Positions 1 through 8,594 of a DNA stretch of 48,466 bases are shown piece by piece. How positions within the stretch are numbered: the stretch's first letter is position 1; every line of letters begins with the position of its first letter. The position numbers were made by a program, and so were the translations under genes. The notes under the pieces were generated by a model, which saw nothing but the letters and a program-made list of their open reading frames with translations, had not been told where the DNA came from and searched no databases. The DNA comes from Planctomycetaceae bacterium (GTDB lineage Bacteria > Planctomycetota > Planctomycetia > Planctomycetales > Planctomycetaceae). The stretch lies in contig JAJDEJ010000025.1 in NCBI GenBank assembly GCA_029259815.1, positions 1 through 48,466 of the forward strand, given 5' to 3'.

Positions 1-66
1 CCGCAGCCCTCAGCGCGAAGAATTGACGCCACATGCCACAGAAATATTCTCGACGAAGCACCGACG

Positions 67-720
67 ATGTCGCATCGCCGTCCGCGATACGCTGCGCAAA
101 TTCCATCCGAAAAACACGCTCAAACGGCCGCTTGTTCTGGGTCTAGTGCCACAGAGAACGTCAAAATGGCGGGGGTTCTGCTCGTTAACCGGGAGCAACG
201 AGACAACGCGATGGTCGTGGCCATGTATGCCACGTCGATATCTCCTGACAGCTTGAAGACGATGTATGTCGAGTATGCGACCGTCGATGCCAGCGGTCAC
301 ATCTACGACACGAACAATTCTGATCAGCTCTCATCATTCCCCTGTCCAGAGCACAAGTCGTTGTCCCAGTTGCCAGCCGTCAGAGATATCGAGACGTTGT
401 ACCGCATCCACCATGCGCTCCTGGAGCGAGACGGAGTCACGATCTCCAGCAAGTCCTACCCACTTGACAGCGACTGGGGCGGCGACGTGATTGAATTCCT
501 GCAGGAATCTATGCGTCGCGAATTCGCCGAGGCAGAAGCCGCCGGATACCTCAGAAAAGCGAGCGAGACACACTACCGTCCCACCATCAAGGGAGCCTTC
601 CTCATAGTCTGGAAGGAACTGTGGCCCGCCAAGATGATCCGCCGTCAATGGCGAGATCGTGCGGCCAGCGAACTTCTGAACGACCTTCAGCGACAGGGCT
701 TTGAAATCACGCTGTCTTAA
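67..720 (+). CDS. Conserved hypothetical protein, 5' end uncertain
   Basis: No function is recognised. The reading frame is open to base 1 of the window, so the gene may be 5'-truncated here. Downstream in-frame ATGs at 166 and 211 are alternative starts, and none has a convincing Shine-Dalgarno sequence. The first 30 or so residues look like non-coding sequence, while the region from about residue 40 onward looks like a real soluble protein. Its C-terminal half is charged and helical (MRREFAEAEAAGYL, then a conserved-looking KGAFLIVWKELWP stretch). From memory this layout resembles uncharacterised planctomycete proteins that normally carry an N-terminal membrane helix; that part is missing or out of frame here. 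It is convergent with the sulfatase, with only four bases between the two stop codons. Confidence 0.6.
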   Translation: MSHRRPRYAAQIPSEKHAQTAACSGSSATENVKMAGVLLVNREQRDNAMVVAMYATSISPDSLKTMYVEYATVDASGHIYDTNNSDQLSSFPCPEHKSLSQLPAVRDIETLYRIHHALLERDGVTISSKSYPLDSDWGGDVIEFLQESMRREFAEAEAAGYLRKASETHYRPTIKGAFLIVWKELWPAKMIRRQWRDRAASELLNDLQRQGFEITLS

Positions 721-724
721 TTGG

Positions 725-2149
725 TCATTGCGAAAGCGTCGGGTCGGCTCGCTCGGTGCGCCATTGGTCGAGTCGCAGTGAGAGAGCCGCTTTGGTCTCG
801 GCGACAGCCGCATCATCCGCGAGATTGTGTAACTCGTCTGGATCCTCGGCGAGATGAATTAGCTGCTCGCGTCCAACCTGTGGGTAGACGACATACTTCC
901 ACTCGTCGGTGCGGATCATCCGCTGGGAGTCAGCAAAGTGTGCGAAGACGGCGTCGTAGATTTGTGCGGACTCTCCGGCCAGCACTGGCTGTAGGCTGCG
1001 TCCCTGCACGGTTTCCGGAATCTCGATCTCGGCGAGGTCACAGATCGTGGGGTACAGATCACGCAGGTAGCATTGGGCCTCTGTGCTTCGTCCGCGATCA
1101 ATCATCGGTCCCCGAAAGATGAGCGGCACCCCGATGCTGTGTTCGTACATGTTCTGTTTGCCACGCAGACCATGACTGCCCATGGCGAGACCGTGGTCAC
1201 TGGTGTAGATCACGATCGTCTGCGAACGGAGTTCGGCTCCGTCCAATGCACCGAGAATTCGTCCGACTTGCTCATCCAGATGCGTCAGCACGGCGTAATA
1301 CACGGCGAGTGCGGCCCGTGTCTGTTCGGCGGTGCGGGGAAATTCAAACAGCATCTCGTCCCGTCCTCGCGCGTTGCCGTGATCGAAGGGATGTTCTGCC
1401 GCGAAGTTCAGCGGCAATGGCATCGCTTCCGGGTCATATGACTCCTCGAAGTCCGTTGGCCAGAGGAGCGGATCATGGGGAGCGGTGAAGTTCACATGGA
1501 GGAGAAAGGGGTGATCGTGTTCGACTTGGAGGTATTCAATGGCCGCATCGGCAAATGACTCGCTGATGTCAGGAGTGAGGCCCACGCCCTTTTCAGGGAA
1601 GAGCGTGCGTTCGTCCGTCTGAAAGACCCAGCCGCGATATCCCGTGACGGGCATGCCTTTCCAGTCGACGGGATTCGTCAGCGGAAAACGTCCCCCTCCG
1701 CCCGCATACAGCCCGGTCACATGGGAGTAGCCGCTGTCGCTGGGACGACCAACCGTGTGCCACTTGCCGACGTAACAAGTGTCGTATCCGCCCTCGTGCA
1801 ACGTCTTCGCCAGATGCGGCACGTCCGGTTTGGGAGAGAAGCCGTGATCCTGCTTGCCGTTGAACAGCCCGTCACGACCCGTCAGCAGTTCGGCACGACT
1901 GGCGACACACAGGGGCACTGCTGTGATCGCTCGCGTGAACGTCGTCCCCTCCGCAACCATGCGATCCCACGTGGGAGTACGGATGATATCGTTGCCCAGA
2001 GAATGAATCGTGTCCGGTCGTTGATCGTCGGAAACGAGCAAGAGAATGTTCGGCGGTGACTCATCCGCGAGACAGGTGCTGGGCAGAGAGTACGCCAGCA
2101 CTGCCAGAAAGATGGAAGTCTGACATGTTCGCCAAGCACGCATTATCAC
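725..2149 (-). CDS. Secreted type I sulfatase (arylsulfatase family)
   Basis: This is a sulfate ester hydrolase of the alkaline-phosphatase superfamily, probably exported to the periplasm to desulfate polysaccharides. A hydrophobic signal segment covers residues 12-28 (SIFLAVLAYSLPSTCLA). The mature part opens with NILLLVSDDQRPD, whose paired Asp41-Asp42 are metal ligands. The formylglycine motif is PLCVASR with Cys81 as the residue converted to formylglycine, so a maturase is needed elsewhere in the genome. Late metal-site motifs appear as YTSDHGLAMGSHG. At 474 residues the length is normal for the family. Residue 3 (Met) is an alternative start. No partner sulfatase or maturase lies nearby, and the substrate cannot be inferred. 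Confidence 0.93.
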   Translation of the reverse strand: MIMRAWRTCQTSIFLAVLAYSLPSTCLADESPPNILLLVSDDQRPDTIHSLGNDIIRTPTWDRMVAEGTTFTRAITAVPLCVASRAELLTGRDGLFNGKQDHGFSPKPDVPHLAKTLHEGGYDTCYVGKWHTVGRPSDSGYSHVTGLYAGGGGRFPLTNPVDWKGMPVTGYRGWVFQTDERTLFPEKGVGLTPDISESFADAAIEYLQVEHDHPFLLHVNFTAPHDPLLWPTDFEESYDPEAMPLPLNFAAEHPFDHGNARGRDEMLFEFPRTAEQTRAALAVYYAVLTHLDEQVGRILGALDGAELRSQTIVIYTSDHGLAMGSHGLRGKQNMYEHSIGVPLIFRGPMIDRGRSTEAQCYLRDLYPTICDLAEIEIPETVQGRSLQPVLAGESAQIYDAVFAHFADSQRMIRTDEWKYVVYPQVGREQLIHLAEDPDELHNLADDAAVAETKAALSLRLDQWRTERADPTLSQ

Positions 2150-2289
2150 AGTTCCCCTGCAACTGATCCCATCACCAGAGCACGAAACGCTCTCGGCAGT
2201 TGATCTTGGTCGGCAGACAGAACGACGTCAATCGCCACAGGGATGAAGCGATTGCGTTTGAGGGAAAGTGGTCGACGCGAACCAGCCAA

Positions 2290-2391
2290 AGTAGCCGTCT
2301 CGCTCTGCGAGACGAGCGTGAGAATGGAAGCAGACTCCAAGCACGAAAGTCTGTCCTTGATCCGCTCATCACGCGGAGCGTGATGGCTACT
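2290..2391. repeat. Palindromic repeat, family A copy 1
   Basis: Arms at 2290-2318 and 2363-2391 are inverted repeats matching at 24 of 29 positions. The right arm contains the near-palindrome TCATCACGCGGAGCGTGATG. A second copy of the same element is at 21928-22034. It fills the gap between the sulfatase and the gene upstream of it. No coding sequence is seen in it. Confidence 0.85.
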
Positions 2392-2410
2392 ATTCTTTTC
2401 CGACAGAACC

Positions 2411-2914
2411 TCAGTGCGGGGTCGACTCTTCGCGGGATGCGGTCGTTCGAACTGAATGAGCCACGTCGTCCGGTTGATCGATGCGGATGAAACAGCTTCG
2501 TTCGCCCTCGGCCACTTCGACGACGTAGACGTCGCGCGAGATCGCAGCAATTGGGCCAGACGACGAGACACGGATGGTGAACATCGCACCGGACGGCTGC
2601 ACCACGCGGAATCGTCCGGGGGTGATGTCCGGAGGGAGTGTCATCTCGACGGTGACTTGTGTGACAACCGCGACGTGTTCAGTCGCGACAGGTGCCATCG
2701 GAGCCTCACTGGACACTGGCACAGCCAGGGTCGGCTGACTGGTGAGCGGCGTCGGTTCGGCCTGTGCGAGTTGCGTTGCCGTTCGACCCGCTTCCAGGCG
2801 TGCAATGATGAACGCGGACTGCGTCTGCTGGTCGTTACTCCAAACGGCAGCGAACAGGCCCGTCATCACGACGAGTAGAGCGACGCGAGTGAGTGCGGAA
2901 GTCGTTTCCCTCAT
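2411..2914 (-). CDS. Hypothetical membrane-anchored or secreted protein
   Basis: No family is recognised. With the start at 2914 the product is 167 residues. The frame stays open further upstream to a GTG at 3001, but that extension is not hydrophobic and puts residues with no signal-like character before the membrane segment. Residues 8-22 form one hydrophobic helix (TRVALLVVMTGLFAAVW), followed by a Pro/Thr/Ala-rich linker and a compact beta-rich C-terminal domain (about residues 75-150). That topology fits an inner-membrane anchored periplasmic protein or an uncleaved signal peptide. It lies upstream of the sulfatase on the same strand but is separated from it by a palindromic repeat, so co-transcription is unclear. 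Confidence 0.6.
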   Translation of the reverse strand: MRETTSALTRVALLVVMTGLFAAVWSNDQQTQSAFIIARLEAGRTATQLAQAEPTPLTSQPTLAVPVSSEAPMAPVATEHVAVVTQVTVEMTLPPDITPGRFRVVQPSGAMFTIRVSSSGPIAAISRDVYVVEVAEGERSCFIRIDQPDDVAHSVRTTASREESTPH

Positions 2915-3228
2915 GAGTGAAGTCGGTCCGTGTTGGGGACACTCAAATTGTGTCAATCTCGGTCGGAAGACTGGTCCGTCAGGCAGCATGCACTCCTTCA
3001 CTGAATCTTATCGGGTGCCACACGAATTCGGCTTTCGCCAAAGTGGGGAAAGCAGCGAAGAAATGACCAACTGGGCTGAGTTTTCCGGCGGGACGCCAAC
3101 TCGTCAACAGAGCCTGACTCGCCGTCGAGTGTTCCTTCTCGCTACGATGAGCGAGCGACGCACTTTGGCTCGTGTCCAGATTGAAGCCAGGCAGGCAGTC
3201 GTCAACGATCGAACTCACAGATGAGCGA

Positions 3229-4512
3229 ATGACGGAAACTCTTGAAATCACGCCAGTTAGCGGACCAGTGTCGGGAATGGTCTGTCCCCCGGGGTCGAAG
3301 AGTCTGACCAATCGCGCCTTGATAACAGCAGCTCTCGCGGACGGAACGACAACGCTCACCGGCGCGTTGGACAGTCGCGATACGCAGGTGATGATCGACA
3401 GCCTCCGGCGGCTGGGCATGCTGGTCGATGTGTCGGATGACGCTACGATCATTCAGGTGGATGGCTGTGCGGGTCGACCAGCAGCGGAGTCAGCCGAGTT
3501 GTGGCTCGAAAACAGTGGCACGAGTATTCGCTTTCTTACAGCCCTTTGCACACTGGGACAGGGACGATTTCGGTTGGACGGCAACGAACGCATGCGAGAA
3601 CGGCCAATCGGCGATTTGGTTCGCACCCTCAACGCACTGGGAGCGGACGTCACCTGCGAGGATGACAGTGACTGTCCTCCCGTGTGCATTTCGACACAGG
3701 GCTTACCGGGTGGCACCGCCAAGGTTGCAGGCAACATCTCCAGTCAGTACCTCAGTGCCCTGTTGATGTCAGCCCCTTGTGCTCAATCGCCGGTGTGCAT
3801 CGAAGTCGATGGCGTACTCGTCTCACGACCGTATGTCAACATGACGCTGGCCGTCATGCGGGCGTTTGGTGTCGACGTGCAGGAGTCACAGCCGGACATC
3901 TTTGAGATCTCACCGCAGACGTACCGGGCAGGAACCTATGCGATCGAGCCCGATGCCTCCGCAGCGAGCTACTTCTTCGCTGCGGCTGCCATCACGGGCG
4001 GCACCGTACGGGTCGAGGGCCTCTCACGCGACGCACTTCAGGGTGATGTGAGATTCGTCGATTGTCTTGCACAGATGGGCTGCGATGTCCAATCCGATGA
4101 CACATCGATCACGGTCACCGGAAGCGAGTTGCGGGGGATCGATGTCGACATGAATGCGATCAGTGACACGGCTCAGACACTGGCCGCCGTCGCACCGTTT
4201 GCGAAGGGACCGACACGGATTCGCAACGTGGCTCACATGCGGCACAAGGAGACGGATCGAGTCCATGCCGTCGTCACTGAGTTGCGGAAACTCGGACTGC
4301 AGGTCGAAGAATTCGACGATGGCATGACGATCACGCCCGGTCCCATGCAGCCGGCGACGATTGCGACGTACGATGATCATCGCATGGCCATGAGCTTTGC
4401 GTTGATCGGCCTCAAGCAACCGGGCGTGAGGATCGAGGACCCGGATTGCACGTCCAAGACTTATCCTCGCTTCTTTGAGGACTTGCGAGCCTTGTGTGAG
4501 GGGCGCGCATGA
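3229..4512 (+). CDS. aroA: 3-phosphoshikimate 1-carboxyvinyltransferase (EPSP synthase)
   Basis: This enzyme transfers the enolpyruvyl group of phosphoenolpyruvate to shikimate 3-phosphate, the sixth step of the shikimate pathway, in the cytoplasm. From the ATG at 3229 the protein has 427 residues, the normal length. Visible signatures are [12 protein letters not shown] near the N-terminus, [15 protein letters not shown] in the phosphoenolpyruvate site region, [48 protein letters not shown] and [15 protein letters not shown], in the family order. A longer frame begins at 3172, but its 19 extra residues are not family-like. The stop overlaps the start of rsmB by four bases (ATGA), which suggests translational coupling. 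Confidence 0.97.
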   Translation: MTETLEITPVSGPVSGMVCPPGSKSLTNRALITAALADGTTTLTGALDSRDTQVMIDSLRRLGMLVDVSDDATIIQVDGCAGRPAAESAELWLENSGTSIRFLTALCTLGQGRFRLDGNERMRERPIGDLVRTLNALGADVTCEDDSDCPPVCISTQGLPGGTAKVAGNISSQYLSALLMSAPCAQSPVCIEVDGVLVSRPYVNMTLAVMRAFGVDVQESQPDIFEISPQTYRAGTYAIEPDASAASYFFAAAAITGGTVRVEGLSRDALQGDVRFVDCLAQMGCDVQSDDTSITVTGSELRGIDVDMNAISDTAQTLAAVAPFAKGPTRIRNVAHMRHKETDRVHAVVTELRKLGLQVEEFDDGMTITPGPMQPATIATYDDHRMAMSFALIGLKQPGVRIEDPDCTSKTYPRFFEDLRALCEGRA

Positions 4513-5933
4513 AGTCGCCTCGCGGACGTCGCTACGGTTCGAAGAAACCTCGCCCTCAGTCTCGTCGGCCACTTTCGGCTCGTCGTTTGGCATACGATGC
4601 ACTGACGGCCTGGCAGGAGCGAGGCGTGTTTGCCGGCCGCGTGCTGGACGACATCAGTCGTGAGCATGATGTGTCGCGGGCCGATCGAGCGATGGCCATG
4701 GAAATCACATACGGTGTCATCCGACGACAGGCGACGCTCGATACGGTGATCGCTGCATTTGTCGAACGTCCTCGCAAGAACATTGAAGACGGTGTGTGGG
4801 CACTCCTGCAGATTGGTGCCTATCAGCTGTTAATGATGCAGGGTGTCCCCCCCCACGCCGCTGTGGGAGAAACCGTGGAGGTGGCGAAGAGCTTGCGCCG
4901 ACCGGAGTGGACGGCACTCCTGAATGGGGTGCTAAGGACTTTGTCGAAGTCAGTCAGTGATGCTGCCGACATGGCGATGTCCAAGGATCGAGTCCCGGTC
5001 GACGTGACGCATGCGAAGCAACTGGATCGCAGTGTGTTCCCCGATCCGACGTCGGCAACCGTGCAGTACCTGGTGAAGGCATTCAGCTATCCCCGCTGGC
5101 TCGTGCGGGACTGGGTCGAACGGTTGGGCGTGGAGGAGACGACACGACTTTGTCAGTGGTTCAACACACCGCCAGCCGTAACGATCCGTGTCAACGCCTT
5201 GCAGCAGACGACAGAGATTGTCAGTGAAGTGCTCGAAACGGCGGGAGTCGAGACGGAGGCTGGACATTGGCCCGAGTCGTTGCGACTCATGAGTTCGACA
5301 CGAATCGGTGAGTTGCCCGGCTTCGCGGAAGGCTGGTTCTCAGTGCAGGATGAGTCGGCCATGTCGGCTGCACGTTTGTTGGATCCCCAACCCAAGGATC
5401 ACATCCTTGACATGTGCGCAGCACCCGGCGGCAAGACGACGCATCTCGCAGAACTGATCAATGACGACGGTTCGATCGTCGCTGTCGACACGGATGATGC
5501 GAGGCTGTCACGCATCGCAGACAATGCCACTCGCCTCCGCCTCAATTCGATTCGCTGCCAGAAAATCAGTCTCGATGGTGAAGACCTCCCGGCGGGTCCG
5601 TTCGACCGTGTCCTCGTGGACGTGCCGTGCTCCAACACAGGCGTGCTGGGCAAGCGTCCGGAGGTACGTTGGCGAATCAGTCCCAGCGACATTGAAGAGT
5701 TGTCAGTGCTCCAACGCCGACTGCTCGGACAAGCCTTGGAGCGTGTGCGACCGGGCGGGCACGTCGTCTATTCCACCTGCAGCATTGATCCTCGCGAGAA
5801 TCGGGATGTCGTCGCGGACGTTCTTGCTCAGCGAGAAGATGCACAGCTAGTACGCGAGATCGATCATCAACCCGGGCGGGCCTGTGACGGTGGCTATCAG
5901 GCCTTGTTGCTGCGAGCGGACAGGGTGCATTGA
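4509..5933 (+). CDS. rsmB: 16S rRNA (cytosine-967-C5)-methyltransferase RsmB
   Basis: This is an S-adenosylmethionine-dependent methyltransferase that makes m5C967 in 16S rRNA. After a basic leader, residues about 25-165 form the NusB-like RNA-binding domain ([20 protein letters not shown] through the [10 protein letters not shown] region). The catalytic domain follows with the SAM-binding motif [17 protein letters not shown], the motif IV cysteine in [15 protein letters not shown] (Cys374) and the nucleophilic cysteine in [11 protein letters not shown] (Cys424). At 474 residues it is slightly longer than average. The ATG overlaps the aroA stop codon. No functional link with aroA is known; the overlap suggests only co-expression. 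Confidence 0.95.
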   Translation: MKSPRGRRYGSKKPRPQSRRPLSARRLAYDALTAWQERGVFAGRVLDDISREHDVSRADRAMAMEITYGVIRRQATLDTVIAAFVERPRKNIEDGVWALLQIGAYQLLMMQGVPPHAAVGETVEVAKSLRRPEWTALLNGVLRTLSKSVSDAADMAMSKDRVPVDVTHAKQLDRSVFPDPTSATVQYLVKAFSYPRWLVRDWVERLGVEETTRLCQWFNTPPAVTIRVNALQQTTEIVSEVLETAGVETEAGHWPESLRLMSSTRIGELPGFAEGWFSVQDESAMSAARLLDPQPKDHILDMCAAPGGKTTHLAELINDDGSIVAVDTDDARLSRIADNATRLRLNSIRCQKISLDGEDLPAGPFDRVLVDVPCSNTGVLGKRPEVRWRISPSDIEELSVLQRRLLGQALERVRPGGHVVYSTCSIDPRENRDVVADVLAQREDAQLVREIDHQPGRACDGGYQALLLRADRVH

Positions 5934-5942
5934 ACAGAGATG

Positions 5943-6134
5943 ATGCGGATCGGGCAGATGCAGCGATCGTGTTCTGAAACGACCTCGGTAGAAACCCTCC
6001 GTTCTCTTCGTTTCCTCATGTCATCTTTCTTCATTTGGGACAAGAGGGAACGGAGGAAATGAAGGGGCGTTGTGTGAATCGTATCCGTTGCCATCCGTCG
6101 TATCCGTCCAATCCGCATTTCCTCTTGTCTCAAA
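5943..6134. repeat. Compound degenerate palindrome in the rsmB/LRR gap
   Basis: The 395-nt gap between rsmB and the LRR gene holds nested inverted repeats. The inner arms 6034-6050 and 6118-6134 match at 15 of 17 positions (TTTGGGACAAGAGGGAA against the reverse complement of the other arm). Weaker outer arms near 5943-5968 and 6090-6117 resemble the ATCCGC-rich inverted repeats that frame the GxxExxY gene at 30718-31247. I see no gene in 5934-6328. Confidence 0.65.
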
Positions 6135-6328
6135 GGATCGACGACGTACGACAGGACGTTCAACGAGGTTTCCGCGACGTTGGGCCAGGTCATCTGCTGC
6201 CTGACCATCATGCACCATTGAGAACCGGCTCTTGGTCCGACTAAACTGTTGAAGTAACACCCTGCAACCAAGTTGCCGTTGCATCTGAGGGGTGATTAGC
6301 CGTCAGACTTTTGAGTGAGTGGGAGGAC

Positions 6329-7174
6329 ATGATGCGGATGTTTCGACTGTCATGGGGCATGGTCATGGCAGGGATGATTCTGATGGCCAGCCCGGCACTT
6401 GTGTCCGCGGATGAGATCTTTCCCGATGAACATCTGCGCGCAGCGATCCAGGGGATCCTCAAACAAAAGCAGATCGACAAACCCGAGATCGCAGAGGAAG
6501 ACCTCAAAACGATCTTCTTCCTTAAAGCTGAGGGGAAAGAGATTCAGGATCTCACCGGGCTGGAGAAGTGCACGAATCTCGCGCAGGTTGAGTTGTCAGG
6601 CAATCAGATTGACAGTCTGCAACCACTCGCTGACCTCAAGAACGTGCAGTTCCTCGATGTTGCCGACAATCGCGTGCAGGACTTGGCACCAGTCAGCACG
6701 ATGGTGAAGCTGCAATACCTCCAACTGGAGAACAACTTCATTGAAAGCCTCGCCGGTCTGGAGACACTGGAGAACCTGCGGTCGCTGTACCTCAGCGGCA
6801 ACAAGATTTCTGATCTGCAGCCGCTCGCGAAGCTTGGCAAATTGCGATCGTTATATCTTGATGACAACAAGGTTCGTGATTTGTCACCATTGAGTGAATT
6901 GAAGTGGCTGTCCACGATCGGTCTACGACAGAATGCGGTCACCGATCTCGCACCCCTGTCGAGTCAGACCGAGTTGCGGTTCACTTTCCTTGAAGGCAAC
7001 CCGCTGACTGATCTGGGGCCACTCGTGCAAATGGCCAAGGCAGACGTCGAAGGCGATCAGCGTTTCGCCCCCTATTGGAATCTGTACCTCGATGTTGATG
7101 CTCTCAGCGACGCGGCCAAGCAACAGGTTGAGGAACTCAAGACGCTGGGCGTCCGCATCAACCGCAAGGATTGA
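6329..7174 (+). CDS. Secreted leucine-rich repeat protein
   Basis: The protein has a signal peptide (residues about 1-29: MMRMFRLSWGMVMAGMILM followed by ASPALVSA) and a short helical cap (DEIFPDEHLRAAIQGIL). After these come about seven tandem 22-residue leucine-rich repeats of the internalin-like type, for example LTGLEKCTNLAQVELSGNQI and LRSLYLSGNKISDLQPLAKL. The C-terminal tail is short and charged. Such proteins usually bind other proteins outside the cytoplasm, and no ligand can be inferred. A GGGAGG Shine-Dalgarno sequence lies three bases before the ATG at 6329 and six before the ATG at 6332, so either is plausible; a longer TTG start at 6311 is less likely. It is on the same strand as the repair gene that follows, 47 nt downstream. 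Confidence 0.88.
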   Translation: MMRMFRLSWGMVMAGMILMASPALVSADEIFPDEHLRAAIQGILKQKQIDKPEIAEEDLKTIFFLKAEGKEIQDLTGLEKCTNLAQVELSGNQIDSLQPLADLKNVQFLDVADNRVQDLAPVSTMVKLQYLQLENNFIESLAGLETLENLRSLYLSGNKISDLQPLAKLGKLRSLYLDDNKVRDLSPLSELKWLSTIGLRQNAVTDLAPLSSQTELRFTFLEGNPLTDLGPLVQMAKADVEGDQRFAPYWNLYLDVDALSDAAKQQVEELKTLGVRINRKD

Positions 7175-7221
7175 TCACGGGGCTGTCCGCTTCTGCACCC
7201 GTCGCTCAAACTGAGGCTGTG

Positions 7222-8196
7222 ATGCTCTCGCTGTGGGAGAATGTTCCGGACCTCCATGACGAGTTGCGTCAGTTACTCCGACAGATTTCGCGTGGCCGTG
7301 TGACGACCTACGGCAAGCTGGCTGCGGCGCTGGGCGACGCGCAAGCCGCTCGCTGGGTTGGTGAGGCGATGGTCGACCATCCGCACGATGAAGACTGTTA
7401 CTGTCATCGGGTCGTCCGCGTCGATGGTGATGTCGGCCTCTACATCTCCAGAGATTCAACCGAAAAGATCGCACGGCTGGTGCAGGAGGGGGTGGGGATC
7501 GACAATGGTCGTGTGCAAATCTCAAAGTGTGCCTTTGATGACTTCGAGAGCTCCGCTCCGCTCGCAGCACTCAAGCAGCTGCAGAATGATCTCAAGCCAT
7601 CGATCGAGCCGTTGGCGACGGAGCCTGTGTCGGTCGCTGGAATCGATGTGTCGTATGTCTCACCGACCGAAGCGGTCGCTGCTTATGTGTTACTTGCGTT
7701 GCCGTCTCTGGACGTCATCTGGTCAACAACTCTCGTCTGCCCGGTGACGTTTCCGTACATCACGGGATATCTTTCGTTCCGAGAGGTGCCGATCTTTGTG
7801 GAGTTGTTCAAACAGGTACGGGAGGCCGACCGCATGGCGGACGTCACCTTCGTCGATGGCAACGGAATTCTCCACCCTCGTCGAGCTGGGAGTGCGAGCT
7901 GTGTCGGCATGGCGACAGGCAGTCCGACGATCGGCGTGGGCAAGAAATTGCTGTTCGGGCAGACAGACCTCAAGGGAATTCTTCCATCGGAGCCCCGTGA
8001 AATCGTGCATCAAGGCGACGTTCTGGGTTATGCGATGTCCTCCGGAATCAACAATCGACCGTTCTTCGTCTCACCGGGACACATGACCAGCCTTGAGAAT
8101 GCAAGACTGCTCACTCAACAGGTCATGACGAAACGGCGTCTCCCACTGCCAATCATGCTGGCAGACCGCATCAGTCGTGACGTCGCGAAGGAGTGA
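7222..8196 (+). CDS. Fused alkyltransferase-like domain and endonuclease V
   Basis: This is a two-domain DNA repair protein of 324 residues. Residues about 1-95 resemble the DNA-binding domain of O6-alkylguanine-DNA alkyltransferases (GRVTTYGKLAAALGD, ARWVGEAM). The active-site motif reads YCHRVV with Cys61, so the acceptor cysteine is kept while the usual Pro before it is Tyr. Residues about 115-320 are endonuclease V, which nicks DNA 3' to deoxyinosine. They carry GIDVSYV (Asp142), PYITGYLSFREVP (Glu188), VDGNGILHPRRAG (Asp212) and GVGKKLL. The usual His in the ASH motif is Cys (ASCVG). A GAGG Shine-Dalgarno sequence five bases before the ATG at 7222 supports this start over the TTG at 7171, which overlaps the LRR gene. 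An alkyltransferase-endonuclease V fusion is known from the archaeon Ferroplasma acidarmanus. Confidence 0.92.
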   Translation: MLSLWENVPDLHDELRQLLRQISRGRVTTYGKLAAALGDAQAARWVGEAMVDHPHDEDCYCHRVVRVDGDVGLYISRDSTEKIARLVQEGVGIDNGRVQISKCAFDDFESSAPLAALKQLQNDLKPSIEPLATEPVSVAGIDVSYVSPTEAVAAYVLLALPSLDVIWSTTLVCPVTFPYITGYLSFREVPIFVELFKQVREADRMADVTFVDGNGILHPRRAGSASCVGMATGSPTIGVGKKLLFGQTDLKGILPSEPREIVHQGDVLGYAMSSGINNRPFFVSPGHMTSLENARLLTQQVMTKRRLPLPIMLADRISRDVAKE

Positions 8197-8317
8197 AAAT
8201 GTGCAACGTCCTCCTGAGTGTCAGCAGGTTGAGTGAAGGTGAGTCTTCGGCGTCATGATCAATCGTCCCCACTTTTCCTCCAGCGGAATCCACACGAGAG
8301 AGAGAATCCCTGGTCGT

Positions 8318-8469
8318 GGGTCAGTTTGACCGAACAGGGTGGCACGCCCTGACCAACGGGAAGGGCGTGGCGGACACGCGGTGAGGGATTGCAGCCTCCA
8401 GAACAACTCACCACGTCCTTCCTGACGTCAGGGCGTGCCACCCGAAACGGCTTCAGATCAAACTGACCC
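8318..8469. repeat. 152-nt fold-back element, family B
   Basis: Outer arms 8318-8329 and 8458-8469 are perfect 12-nt inverted repeats. Inner arms 8337-8353 and 8427-8443 are perfect 17-nt inverted repeats (GGGTGGCACGCCCTGAC). A third imperfect pair is nested near 8359-8370 and 8411-8422. The whole gap 8197-8594 holds only this element and no gene. It shares its GGTGGCA and GACCAACGGGA stretches with the element at 11941-12081, so the two are probably relatives. Confidence 0.88.
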
Positions 8470-8594
8470 AGTACTGAATCCCACATCGATGCTGGACGGA
8501 GCAACACAGGGCGTTATGATCGAGGTTGTGAGGTCATGCACGAGAAGTTGTGCGACCTGCTTTCGCCCCACGCTGATGATTGGATGACTGGCTG

